Source of the DNA: an uncultured Erysipelotrichaceae bacterium
GTDB taxonomy: Bacteria; Bacillota_I; Bacilli_A; Erysipelotrichales; Erysipelotrichaceae
Assembly: GCA_902782505.1 (NCBI GenBank)
Contig: CACZNO010000257.1
Coordinates: forward strand, 1 to 13,083
Length of the DNA stretch: 13,083 nt
Direction: 5' to 3'
Shown here: positions 6,857 through 13,083 of the stretch, one piece after another
Layout of the letters: every line of letters begins with the position of its first letter
How positions within the stretch are numbered: position 1 is the stretch's first letter
Made by a program: the position numbers and the translations under genes
Notes under the pieces: model-generated
What the model saw: only the letters and a program-made list of their open reading frames with translations
The model's database searches: none
Told to the model about the DNA's origin: nothing

Positions 6857-7693
6857 TTAGGAATTCTCCTGCCCTTTTAACCAGGCGATTTCTTCCCGGT
6901 ATCCCGCCAAATCATCCCAGGGCGTTTCGAGATAACAGGGAATCCCCTTCAGCCGCGGTTCGTTTAAAACATTCCGGAAGGTCTCGTAACCGAGATATCC
7001 CTTGCCGATTTTTTCGTGACGGTCCTTGTGCGATCCGCAGGGGTTTTTCGAATCGTTCAAATGTAACGCCTTAAGTCTTTCTAACCCGATCACCCTGTCA
7101 AATTCGTCCAGAACGCCGGAAAGATTTTCCCGGATGTCGTATCCCGCGTCCCACACATGGCAGGTATCCAGACAAACCCCGAGTTTTTCTTTTCTTTCCG
7201 TAAGGTCAAGGATCTCCCTGATTTCCTCAAACGTTTTCCCGACTTCCGAACCTTTGCCGGACATCGTTTCCAATAACACGCACGGCGCGGTGTTTTCGTT
7301 AATCATTTCATTCAGGAGTTCCGCGATCAGGGGAATTGCTGTCTTTGCGCCTTGGCCTACATGGGAACCGGGATGGAAGTTATAAAGACTCATCGGAAAC
7401 AAGGACAGATGTTCCAGGTCTTCCTTCATCGCGCGTCTTGCGAAATCCCGCACGGAATCCTTGTCCGAACAGGGATTCAGCGTATAGGGGGCATGCACCA
7501 GAAACGTTTTTATTCCATGGGTTTTCATATAATCCAGGAAAAACCGGTTATCTTCTTCCGTCATCTTCAAGGCTGCGCCTCCCCGCGGATTGCGGATAAA
7601 CATCTGCGCGGTAGTCGCGTTTACTTCCTCCATGCGTCCCGAAAGCTCCCGGAAACCGCCGGAAAACGATAAATGACATCCTACCGGGCGCAT
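6857..7693 (-). CDS. nfo: Endonuclease IV (AP endonuclease)
   Basis: Endonuclease IV cuts DNA 5' to abasic sites and trims blocked 3' ends in base excision repair. The 278 residues form one TIM-barrel domain. The nine metal ligands of the trinuclear zinc site are all recognisable by family motif: His67 (VHAPY), His107 (NFHPGSH), Glu142 (LLETM), Asp176 and His179 (CLDTCHVWDAGYD), His211 (LHLNDSK), Asp224 and His226 (HKDRHEKIGKG) and Glu256 (YLETPW). It should therefore be active. The ATG at 7693 lies inside the end of nudC (overlap 13 bases) with a modest AGGAAG upstream, implying translational coupling. Pairing a DNA repair enzyme with a Nudix hydrolase suggests a housekeeping nucleotide or DNA damage unit. 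The stop is followed by the short gap to plsX with no terminator. Confidence 0.97.
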   Translation of the reverse strand: MRPVGCHLSFSGGFRELSGRMEEVNATTAQMFIRNPRGGAALKMTEEDNRFFLDYMKTHGIKTFLVHAPYTLNPCSDKDSVRDFARRAMKEDLEHLSLFPMSLYNFHPGSHVGQGAKTAIPLIAELLNEMINENTAPCVLLETMSGKGSEVGKTFEEIREILDLTERKEKLGVCLDTCHVWDAGYDIRENLSGVLDEFDRVIGLERLKALHLNDSKNPCGSHKDRHEKIGKGYLGYETFRNVLNEPRLKGIPCYLETPWDDLAGYREEIAWLKGQENS

Positions 7694-8535
7694 GATTTCT
7701 TCCTTTCCAGCGAATAGGGATCTTCTCCCTTGCGGAATAATTCCATCATCTCCGCCCCCAGGAAAACCGGTTCATCGATCGGCGTCATTTCTTCTCTTTT
7801 AAACCAGCGCGCTTCCGACAGTTCACATTGATCCGCCTTAACTTCTTCGCCTTCTTCCGCTTCCGCGAAAAAACCGATCAGGATCCCGGAATCAAATCCC
7901 CACGGCAGCGATTTATAGTACCGCAGGTTTTTTACCCGGATCCCGACTTCTTCCCGGATCTCGCGGACTAACGTATCCGCAGCGGTTTCCCCGATCTCCA
8001 TGAAACCCGCGACGACCGCGTATCCCTGGTATTCTCTTCCGGCATACTTTGTCAGAAGGATCTTATCGTCCCGGATGATCGCCGCGACACATGCCGGGGA
8101 AATCACCGGATATACCGTGTTTCCGCATTGCGGGCAGACCAGCGCGCGTTCTTTTTCGCTGTCTTTCATCAGCGATCCGCATTTTCCGCAATAACGGTGG
8201 TTCTTATACCATACCGAAAGATGATAGCCGGTCGTACCCGCGAAACAAAGATCGTGCGGCTTCATCGTGCGCAAGACAAAGTTACTGACGTAGTCATATC
8301 CCCGCAAAGACAACTCTTCTTGGGAATCCCAAAGGAAAAACCGTTCTTCATCAATGGAAAAAAGATAGCGCATCGGACCTTGGAGATCGCCTATCCGCGG
8401 CAATTCCACCGCTCCGTCGTTGCGGAATGTCATGAAGATTTTTCCCGGTTTATAGGCCAGAAGTCTGTCCTGCGGCCGCGGTTCACAGTGTCTCACGGTC
8501 TTGTCAAAGTGTTTATCGCCGATATCGTTGATCAT
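7681..8535 (-). CDS. nudC: NudC-type NAD+/NADH diphosphatase (Nudix, zinc ribbon)
   Basis: The NudC family hydrolyses NAD(H) to NMN(H) and AMP, and can remove NAD caps from RNA. The 284 residues follow the family layout: a variable N-terminal domain (1-110), a zinc ribbon with Cys116, Cys119, Cys134 and Cys137, and a Nudix domain. The Nudix box is complete from Gly177 to Ile199 (GX5E, then REIREEVGI, with Glu192, Glu195 and Glu196). The NADH-specificity motif downstream, usually SQPWPF or SQPWG, reads SLPWGFDSG (209-217), so the Gln is Leu. This could shift substrate choice. The start ATG at 8535 has only a weak GGGG upstream, but a clear TATAAT element precedes it. Its end overlaps nfo, so the two are one operon. 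A generic ADP-ribose-type Nudix is the alternative. Confidence 0.9.
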   Translation of the reverse strand: MINDIGDKHFDKTVRHCEPRPQDRLLAYKPGKIFMTFRNDGAVELPRIGDLQGPMRYLFSIDEERFFLWDSQEELSLRGYDYVSNFVLRTMKPHDLCFAGTTGYHLSVWYKNHRYCGKCGSLMKDSEKERALVCPQCGNTVYPVISPACVAAIIRDDKILLTKYAGREYQGYAVVAGFMEIGETAADTLVREIREEVGIRVKNLRYYKSLPWGFDSGILIGFFAEAEEGEEVKADQCELSEARWFKREEMTPIDEPVFLGAEMMELFRKGEDPYSLERKKSCAR

Positions 8536-8567
8536 GGATGCGTACCCCGTCTTTCGCTCTTATGCGG

Positions 8568-8576
8568 ATTATAGCA
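8568..8576 (-). promoter_or_regulatory. Extended -10 promoter of nudC-nfo
   Basis: TGC then TATAAT (8568-8573) is an extended -10 element about 30 bases before the nudC start. The best -35 candidate, AAGACA about 18 bases upstream, lies within the terminator hairpin of the preceding gene. Confidence 0.65.
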
Positions 8577-8579
8577 CAC

Positions 8580-8612
8580 AAAAAAGATCTCTGTCTTTCC
8601 GGCAAAGATCTT
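8580..8612 (-). terminator. Intrinsic terminator after the 217-residue gene
   Basis: On the minus strand AAGATCT (8606-8612) pairs with AGATCTT (8584-8590), with an inner CTTT/AAAG possibility, followed by a T-tract to 8580. It starts eight bases after the stop at 8621. Its T-tract forms part of the spacer of the nudC promoter. Confidence 0.65.
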
Positions 8613-8620
8613 CCTTTCGC

Positions 8621-9274
8621 TCATTCAAACCCGAAGAACTCCTTCAGGCCTTTCTTTTCTTTCAGAATTTCCGCCGTGAATCCGTAATGAAGCGCGGCTG
8701 CCAGAGTCACGACGTTTTCCAGGAATTCATCGTACGGCAATGCGAACCATTCTTCCGGAATATCCCGGCGGATCGTCCCTCCGTCATTATGGCCTCCGCC
8801 CCACCACCAGGCTTCATCCAGTTCGGCTTCGTAGGTTCCGTCATCCATCTTGTTGAAGGCGTACCAGGACGCCCATTCCCGCATGCCTTCCGGGGTATGG
8901 GGTCCCTCGTGATGCGGCGCGTCGTGGCTAAGCGGCGAATAGTCTTCGTCGCCTTTTTTCGCCGAGCGGCGGTAGACCGAATAACGCTCGCCGGTTTCCT
9001 TCGATTCGCGTTCCAGCAAGAAGTCAGCGTTTTCGTATAGGATTTTCTTTCTTCCCGGTACGCGGTTTTCTTCCTTGATCAGGCTCTGCAGGAATTTCGA
9101 CGGCACTCCTTCTTCCGCGTCTTTGTCCAATCCGAACGGTCTTAATTCCTTCAGAAGATCTTCCTTCATACCGTACGCGGCGTTATAGGACCTTGATCCG
9201 TCGCTGAAAATGTAATAACACCCGACAATTTGTCCGCGGTAATACACCGTATAGTTATCTTCTATATATCTCAT
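8621..9274 (-). CDS. Unrecognised 217-residue protein with His- and Trp-rich segment
   Basis: I do not recognise this protein. It is soluble by eye, with no signal peptide or membrane segment. The N-terminal 35 residues are Tyr-rich (YTVYYRGQIVGCYYIFSDG), resembling a small beta-sheet that displays a data or ligand-binding strand. A charged middle follows (50-110), then a distinctive stretch with HDAPHHEGPH (117-126), MREWASWYAF (131-140) and AWWWGGGHNDGG (155-166), and a helical C-terminus. The clustered His and Asp residues could bind metal, but this is only an impression. The start ATG at 9274 has AAGGTG upstream and lies 15 bases after the stop of the membrane-anchored gene, so the two form an operon that ends in the terminator at 8580-8612. 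Base composition and SD style match the neighbours, so no transfer is suggested. Confidence 0.85.
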   Translation of the reverse strand: MRYIEDNYTVYYRGQIVGCYYIFSDGSRSYNAAYGMKEDLLKELRPFGLDKDAEEGVPSKFLQSLIKEENRVPGRKKILYENADFLLERESKETGERYSVYRRSAKKGDEDYSPLSHDAPHHEGPHTPEGMREWASWYAFNKMDDGTYEAELDEAWWWGGGHNDGGTIRRDIPEEWFALPYDEFLENVVTLAAALHYGFTAEILKEKKGLKEFFGFE

Positions 9275-9289
9275 GGCTTACACCTTTCC

Positions 9290-9796
9290 TTATTCCGGAT
9301 TCCGCAGAAGATCCGCCAGTGCCCAGAATCCTTCCGCTTCCTTTTCGCTTAACGCCTGTTCTTCCCAGATGCGGTACGAAGATCCGTCCGCATACCGGAG
9401 GGAGATCTTGACGGTATCCCCGTCCAATACGTGGTTTTCCCCGTCCGGCCTTTTCGAAGCGCCGATCAGATCATAGGTGACGATCAGGGATTCCGCTTTT
9501 TCAAAAAGATCCTTTCCGGCAGGCTTCAGAGATGTTTTCTCCTTCGCATTCCAGGTTTCCTGTTCGGAACGGTACAGTACCGGATTTCCTTTTTGGTCGT
9601 AACGCAATTCCACGGTAGAATGACCGCCCCGCATGCCGCCGGCACACGTATATTCCACGGACACTAAGCCTTCCTTCGGCTCATAGCCGGGTTTCCCGCT
9701 CCGGTTTTTAAACAACAGGAACCATAAACACACGCCCGCGAAAAGGCACACCGCCAGGATAACGATCAATATATTTGTTTTATTCCAAGATTTCAT
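9290..9796 (-). CDS. Unrecognised 168-residue membrane-anchored protein
   Basis: I do not recognise this protein. It has a short basic N-terminus and one hydrophobic segment (about residues 8-29), then a Lys/Arg stop-transfer cluster. This fits an N-in signal anchor with the C-terminal 135 residues outside the membrane. The outer part looks beta-rich, with VSVEYTCAGGMRGGHSTVELRYD (split here by inspection around residues 45-67), an acidic middle and a helical end. LAVC at 14-17 is a poor lipobox, so a lipoprotein is unlikely. The start is firm: GGAGGTG (9802-9808) ends seven bases before the ATG when counted from GGAGG. It is followed after 15 bases by the 217-residue gene. Upstream, 65 bases separate it from the GH32 gene, with no clear terminator and a weak promoter candidate. 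Confidence 0.85.
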   Translation of the reverse strand: MKSWNKTNILIVILAVCLFAGVCLWFLLFKNRSGKPGYEPKEGLVSVEYTCAGGMRGGHSTVELRYDQKGNPVLYRSEQETWNAKEKTSLKPAGKDLFEKAESLIVTYDLIGASKRPDGENHVLDGDTVKISLRYADGSSYRIWEEQALSEKEAEGFWALADLLRNPE

Positions 9797-9816
9797 GCGT
9801 GCACCTCCGTATATTC

Positions 9817-9854
9817 ATTGTACCGGCAAACGCGGAGCCGTACATCCTCCGGTA
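9817..9854 (-). promoter_or_regulatory. Inverted repeat overlapping a possible -10 box before the 168-residue gene
   Basis: CCGGTA/TACCGG arms of six bases (9821-9826 and 9849-9854) are separated by 22 bases. One arm overlaps TACAAT (9817-9822), a possible -10 box. No good -35 is present. It could be an operator or simply chance. Confidence 0.3.
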
Positions 9855-9861
9855 AGACAGT

Positions 9862-11355
9862 CTATAAGACAAAATCGTCCGTTACGGCTTCGCGCAATTT
9901 CCAGATCCGTACGGAAACGTCGCCTTCACACTTCCAGCCATGTTCGCTTTCTTCCGGGAATACACGGGAAGTAAACACCGCGTCTCCGTCGTTTACGAAG
10001 ATTTCCACGGAACTATGGTCGATGAAGATCCGTAAATGCGCCAGGTTGTGACCGAGATTGCGGGTCCTGGATTCCCCGAGTCCGATATTGAAACGCTTGC
10101 GCATGGAACTGCGGTCGATCAATAGATCCTTGGTTCTATAGTCAAACGAAATCGTCATTCCGCCGTTTCCGTCTTCGTCCGTAAACAGGGACAGTTTCAG
10201 ATCTTCCCCGCGGTTGATGAATTCCATTTCGCACGCGCCGGGCAGTTTTCCCGTACGCATATCCGCTTCCTCGATCCGAAGCTTCCGCAATCCTTCGAGC
10301 GGACGCTGGATCAGCCTTCTTCCCCGCACGGTGAGCTCTCTTGGCATCGTAAGGCATCCGGCCCATTCCTCGTCATCGGTCGGATATTCCACATCCGGTA
10401 ATCCCATCCACGCGACCAGGATCGCCTTATCGTCTTTGGTCAAGGCCGTGGGATCCTTTACGTTCCGGGCGCCGATGTTGGAGGCACATGCCGCCGCGTA
10501 GGAATCAAACCCGAAGTCCAGCACATGGAAACTTCCTTCCGGCATAAATTCCAGTTTTTCCCAATCCATGGTTCCGAGAATATAGCCGTTATGGTTCGTG
10601 TCGTTGCCGCGTCCCTTGATGAATAAGTGCTGGGGACAGAAGATCAAAACGTCTTTTCCGCTGATGCGTTCGATCGACGGACATTCCCACATATCGCCGA
10701 AGCTTTCATACCCCGGGACATTCAGTTCTCCCGCGAATTCATAGTTCTTGTTGAATTCATTGGATTTGTAGACAATGACGCATCCGCGCTTGTCCGGTGT
10801 CTGCGCTCCCAACAGAATATAATACATGCCGGTTTCTTCCCGGTAGTAGATTTTCGGATCGCGCTGGTGTTCGGTATAGTGCGGATTCGGGCCGAATAAC
10901 GGCTTGGAGTATTTGTGATACGAGCCGTCATCCCGCATATTTACCAAACACGTATACGATTTGCGCACCCAGTCTTCCGTGCGGTGGTTGCCGGTATAGT
11001 ACAGATAAATCGAATTCTCCGCGACCAATGCCGATCCCGAATACGCGCCTTTGTTGTCGTAAACCGTGTCGGGACGGATCGCCAGGCCCTTATTCTGCCA
11101 GGTCACCAGGTCTTCGGAAACCGTGTGATACCAGTATTTCAGCCCGTGCACGGCGCCCCAGGGACACCATTGGTAGAAAAGATGCCAAAGTCCGTTGTGA
11201 TATACATACCCGTTGGGATCGTTTACCAGTCCGGTCACTCCCTGCACATGAAACGTCTGCCGGTAAGGAGATTTCGCGATTCTTTCGTGAAGTTCGCGGA
11301 TTTCCTCTTCATTCTTAAACTCGCGGTACCGTTCTTCTCTGGTCCATTTCCGCAT
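9862..11355 (-). CDS. GH32 beta-fructosidase (sucrose-6-phosphate hydrolase type)
   Basis: This 497-residue enzyme hydrolyses beta-fructosidic bonds in sucrose, sucrose-6-phosphate or short fructans. It has no signal peptide, so it acts in the cytoplasm on imported sugar. The GH32 five-bladed propeller shows the three catalytic blocks: LVNDPNG (nucleophile Asp46), RDPK (Asp166, transition-state stabiliser) and WECPS (acid/base Glu224). A C-terminal beta-sandwich follows, with the family segment FIDHSSVEIFVNDGD. The N-terminal 30 residues are an unusually charged helix. The start ATG at 11355 has AGAGGTG (11361-11367) overlapping the hydrolase stop. It lies 11 bases after the alpha/beta hydrolase, so the pair is an operon. 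No sugar PTS, permease or regulator is nearby, so the exact substrate cannot be fixed; sacA is the likely orthologue. Confidence 0.93.
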   Translation of the reverse strand: MRKWTREERYREFKNEEEIRELHERIAKSPYRQTFHVQGVTGLVNDPNGYVYHNGLWHLFYQWCPWGAVHGLKYWYHTVSEDLVTWQNKGLAIRPDTVYDNKGAYSGSALVAENSIYLYYTGNHRTEDWVRKSYTCLVNMRDDGSYHKYSKPLFGPNPHYTEHQRDPKIYYREETGMYYILLGAQTPDKRGCVIVYKSNEFNKNYEFAGELNVPGYESFGDMWECPSIERISGKDVLIFCPQHLFIKGRGNDTNHNGYILGTMDWEKLEFMPEGSFHVLDFGFDSYAAACASNIGARNVKDPTALTKDDKAILVAWMGLPDVEYPTDDEEWAGCLTMPRELTVRGRRLIQRPLEGLRKLRIEEADMRTGKLPGACEMEFINRGEDLKLSLFTDEDGNGGMTISFDYRTKDLLIDRSSMRKRFNIGLGESRTRNLGHNLAHLRIFIDHSSVEIFVNDGDAVFTSRVFPEESEHGWKCEGDVSVRIWKLREAVTDDFVL

Positions 11356-11366
11356 ATCCGCACCTC

Positions 11367-12137
11367 TTACCTTTTTTCAAGACCGAAGTATTCCGCGGTC
11401 GCAAGGATCGCATAACGCATCATCGCGTCGTTCAAAAAGCGGTGATCGGCTCCTTCTACTTCGTCCAGAAGAATCCGGTTTTTCCGTGCGAATTCCCTTA
11501 CGGTCTTACAGGAGACAAGCTCATCTTCGGTACCCTGAATGAAATAAATCCTGCCTTCATAGGCGCGGAAATCCGCATGTATCAGATCCGTTTTTTTCAG
11601 GTCTTCCAAAAACCCCATCGTCACATCGACGGTATCCGTCAACCCGACCGGGACCGTTTCCCCGCGGTTCAGTTTTTCTAACTGTTCCGTTGTTGCCAGA
11701 CTGGATGCGAAAGTTTCGGCCATATCTACCGCGGGACAGCGAAGCGCCGCCAGTTCAAACGGAAATCCTTTTTCCAAGATGTATTTCAAAGGCATGTAGC
11801 CTCCGAAACTGGTGCCGTGAATATACATTTCCTCCGCCTGAAAGCGTTCCTTCGTATCTGCGATCACAGCGTCAAGATACCGTACACACGCATCTAGGCG
11901 CAGAGGAACCTCTTTCGAATCTCCGTGTCCAGGCCAGTCAAACCCGACAAACACGAAATCCCGGAACTCCGAAAGCGCAGTCTTCCGGAACAGTACCGCC
12001 GAATGTCCGTTCTTGGAAGAACTGAATCCGTGCGTGAAAATAACAGCTTTGCGGACCGTATCTTCGCTGTCGTAGGCGCAAAGACAGGAAATCGAATCCT
12101 TTCCGTTCGTGATCCGGTAGTTTTTTTCAAGAATCAT
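11367..12137 (-). CDS. Alpha/beta hydrolase (S33/esterase-like)
   Basis: This 256-residue cytoplasmic serine hydrolase has a complete catalytic triad by motif: Ser110 in GTSFGG, Asp205 in GTEDEL and His232 in GADHRF. HGFSSSK (36-42) supplies the oxyanion hole and PGHGDS (69-74) is the usual strand-turn. The layout resembles cinnamoyl or feruloyl esterases and acyl-transfer hydrolases, but the substrate cannot be named. The frame opens farther upstream at 12215, but I chose the ATG at 12137 because AGGAGG (12146-12151) lies eight bases before it and a promoter-like TACACT lies at 12160-12165 within the longer frame. It heads the operon with the GH32 gene, suggesting a role in plant-derived sugars or their esters; this is inference. 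Confidence 0.9.
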   Translation of the reverse strand: MILEKNYRITNGKDSISCLCAYDSEDTVRKAVIFTHGFSSSKNGHSAVLFRKTALSEFRDFVFVGFDWPGHGDSKEVPLRLDACVRYLDAVIADTKERFQAEEMYIHGTSFGGYMPLKYILEKGFPFELAALRCPAVDMAETFASSLATTEQLEKLNRGETVPVGLTDTVDVTMGFLEDLKKTDLIHADFRAYEGRIYFIQGTEDELVSCKTVREFARKNRILLDEVEGADHRFLNDAMMRYAILATAEYFGLEKR

Positions 12138-12145
12138 ACCGCATC

Positions 12146-12151
12146 CCTCCT
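12146..12151 (-). promoter_or_regulatory. Ribosome binding site that decides the hydrolase start
   Basis: AGGAGG lies eight bases before the ATG at 12137, ruling against the 26-residue longer reading frame that opens at 12215. Confidence 0.8.
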
Positions 12152-12159
12152 TCTCTGTC

Positions 12160-12189
12160 AGTGTACCATTCTTTTCAAAAAAACCGCAA
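12160..12189 (-). promoter_or_regulatory. Possible promoter of the hydrolase-GH32 operon
   Basis: TTGCGG (12184-12189) and TACACT (12160-12165) are 18 bases apart, with TGG before the -10, giving an extended form. The -35 match is weak. Confidence 0.45.
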
Positions 12190-12226
12190 TGTCTTTCCCT
12201 GCGCCCCTTCCGCAAAGAAAATAGAG

Positions 12227-12232
12227 TATAAT
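12227..12232 (+). promoter_or_regulatory. -10 box of the plus-strand F420-ligase-family gene
   Basis: A perfect TATAAT lies 21 bases before the ATG at 12254. The region 17 bases upstream has no TTGACA-like box, so an activator or a weak promoter is possible. Confidence 0.55.
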
Positions 12233-12253
12233 GATTTCGTCAGGAGAAAAACT

Positions 12254-13083
12254 ATGGACAGAATCAGCGGAACCGTTTCCCGCGGACTGCGGGCTCCGAT
12301 CGTACGCACCGGCGACGATCTGGAAGATATTGTCGTAAATACCGTCGTTAAAGCCGTTCAAAACGGCGAAATTACACCGCGCGATAAAGATATCGTCGCC
12401 GTCACAGAATCGATTCTGGCGCGTTCCCAGGGCAATTACTGTACGATTGACGATATCGCGGAAGATGTGCGCGCGAAGTTTCAAACCGATACGCTCGGCG
12501 TCGTGTTTCCCATCTTGAGCCGCAACCGTTTTTCGGTTTGCCTGAAGGGTATTTCCCGCGGAATGAAAAGAATCGTTCTTCAACTCAGCTATCCCAGCGA
12601 CGAAGTCGGGAATCAGCTCGTGGATCCCGACCTGCTGGAGGAAAAAGGAGTCAACCCCTATTCCGATACGCTGACGCAGAAGGAATTTGAAAACCTGTTC
12701 GGGAAATCCCGCCATCCCTTTACCGGAATGGATTACGTCAATTATTACAAGGATCTGATCGAAAGCGAAGGATGCGAAGCGGAAGTGATTTTCTCCAACG
12801 ATCCCCGTGCGGTATTGCGTTATACGGATCACGTCCTCGCATGCGACATTCATACCCGGAACCGCACCAAGCGCAAACTTCTTGCCGCGGGCGGAGCCGT
12901 CGTTTTAGGACTCGATGAGATTATGACTTCCCCGATCGGACAAAGCGGTTTTCATCCCCAATACGGCTTATTGGGATCCAACAAGGCGACCGAGGAATCC
13001 GTAAAGCTGTTTCCGGTGCATTGCCGGGAGTTCGTCCTTTCGTTACAGGAAAAGCTTTCCGCGGCGCTGGGCGTACGTCCGGA
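12254..13083 (+). CDS. Coenzyme F420-0:L-glutamate ligase family protein, partial at the right edge
   Basis: I translated 276 complete residues from the ATG at 12254 (AGGAG at 12242-12246, seven bases upstream) to the window edge with no stop. The protein fits the CofE/FbiB-type family that adds glutamate to F420-0 in archaea and actinobacteria: an N-terminal PIVRTGDDLEDIV (residues 15-27) and DIVAVTESILARSQGN, and the later CDIHTRNRTKRKL and GLDEIMTSPIGQSGFHPQYGLLGSN stretches. Many Firmicutes that make no F420 carry such a protein, and its substrate there is not known to me. The gene is the only plus-strand one and is divergent from the hydrolase operon across 116 bases. The assignment rests on the N-terminal motifs; the C-terminal end is not visible. 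Confidence 0.75.
   Translation, partial: MDRISGTVSRGLRAPIVRTGDDLEDIVVNTVVKAVQNGEITPRDKDIVAVTESILARSQGNYCTIDDIAEDVRAKFQTDTLGVVFPILSRNRFSVCLKGISRGMKRIVLQLSYPSDEVGNQLVDPDLLEEKGVNPYSDTLTQKEFENLFGKSRHPFTGMDYVNYYKDLIESEGCEAEVIFSNDPRAVLRYTDHVLACDIHTRNRTKRKLLAAGGAVVLGLDEIMTSPIGQSGFHPQYGLLGSNKATEESVKLFPVHCREFVLSLQEKLSAALGVRP

Noticed and set aside
12138..12215. The 26-residue N-terminal extension of the alpha/beta hydrolase
   Set aside because: It covers the promoter-like and ribosome-binding sequences, and the family begins at the later ATG.
12158..12853. A 231-residue open frame on the minus strand across the plus-strand gene
   Set aside because: It is antisense to a gene with a clear promoter box, ribosome site and family motifs, and shows no ribosome site or recognisable motif itself.
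1..13083. CRISPR arrays, transposases, phage genes, tRNA or rRNA genes
   Set aside because: I looked for repeat-spacer patterns, transposase motifs and tRNA-like folds and saw none.
12254..13083. A working F420 biosynthesis locus
   Set aside because: Only one family member is present and no other F420 gene or dependent enzyme is in the window.

Overview
The window reads as ordinary core chromosome of a low-redundancy Bacillota (Firmicutes), most likely an Erysipelotrichia-like or related anaerobic member. This rests on the gene set (a degenerate RNase J2-like paralogue beside an FtsK/SpoIIIE translocase, a plsX-rnc pair, yceD-rpmF, and a clostridial-type 2[4Fe-4S] ferredoxin) and on strong AGGAGG ribosome binding sites 5-8 bases before starts. 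The taxon is inference. Almost everything lies on the minus strand, packed with very short gaps; only the last gene (12254 to the right edge) is on the plus strand. I saw no insertion sequence, phage gene, CRISPR array, tRNA or rRNA, and no gene-free stretch longer than about 120 bases.

Read in the direction of transcription (right to left on the minus strand): a divergent intergenic region (12138-12253) separates a plus-strand F420-ligase-family gene from a minus-strand pair made of an alpha/beta hydrolase and a GH32 beta-fructosidase. Next come two unrecognised genes (a membrane-anchored 168-residue protein and a 217-residue protein), ended by a terminator that abuts the promoter of nudC. 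nudC overlaps nfo (endonuclease IV), giving a nucleotide-sanitation/base-excision pair. plsX and rnc follow with an ATGA overlap, and then yceD and rpmF have their own near-consensus promoter and end in a compact terminator. A small ferredoxin gene has its own extended -10 promoter and a strong terminator that sits almost on top of the miaB start. miaB runs into rnj, whose likely promoter lies inside the miaB 3' end, and rnj is followed after one base by ftsK, which is cut by the left edge.

How the genes work together: several are housekeeping RNA and translation genes (RNase III, RNase J-like, MiaB tRNA modification, L32). Others serve membrane lipid synthesis (PlsX), DNA repair (Nfo), nucleotide hydrolysis (NudC), sucrose or fructan use (GH32) and chromosome segregation (FtsK). 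The observations most worth a second look are the loss of most predicted metal/catalytic residues in the RNase J protein, the terminator placed 14 bases before miaB, the two unrecognised genes, the F420-ligase-family protein with no visible F420 context, and the reduced plsX-rnc cluster. I did not find convincing evidence of a new multi-gene system.
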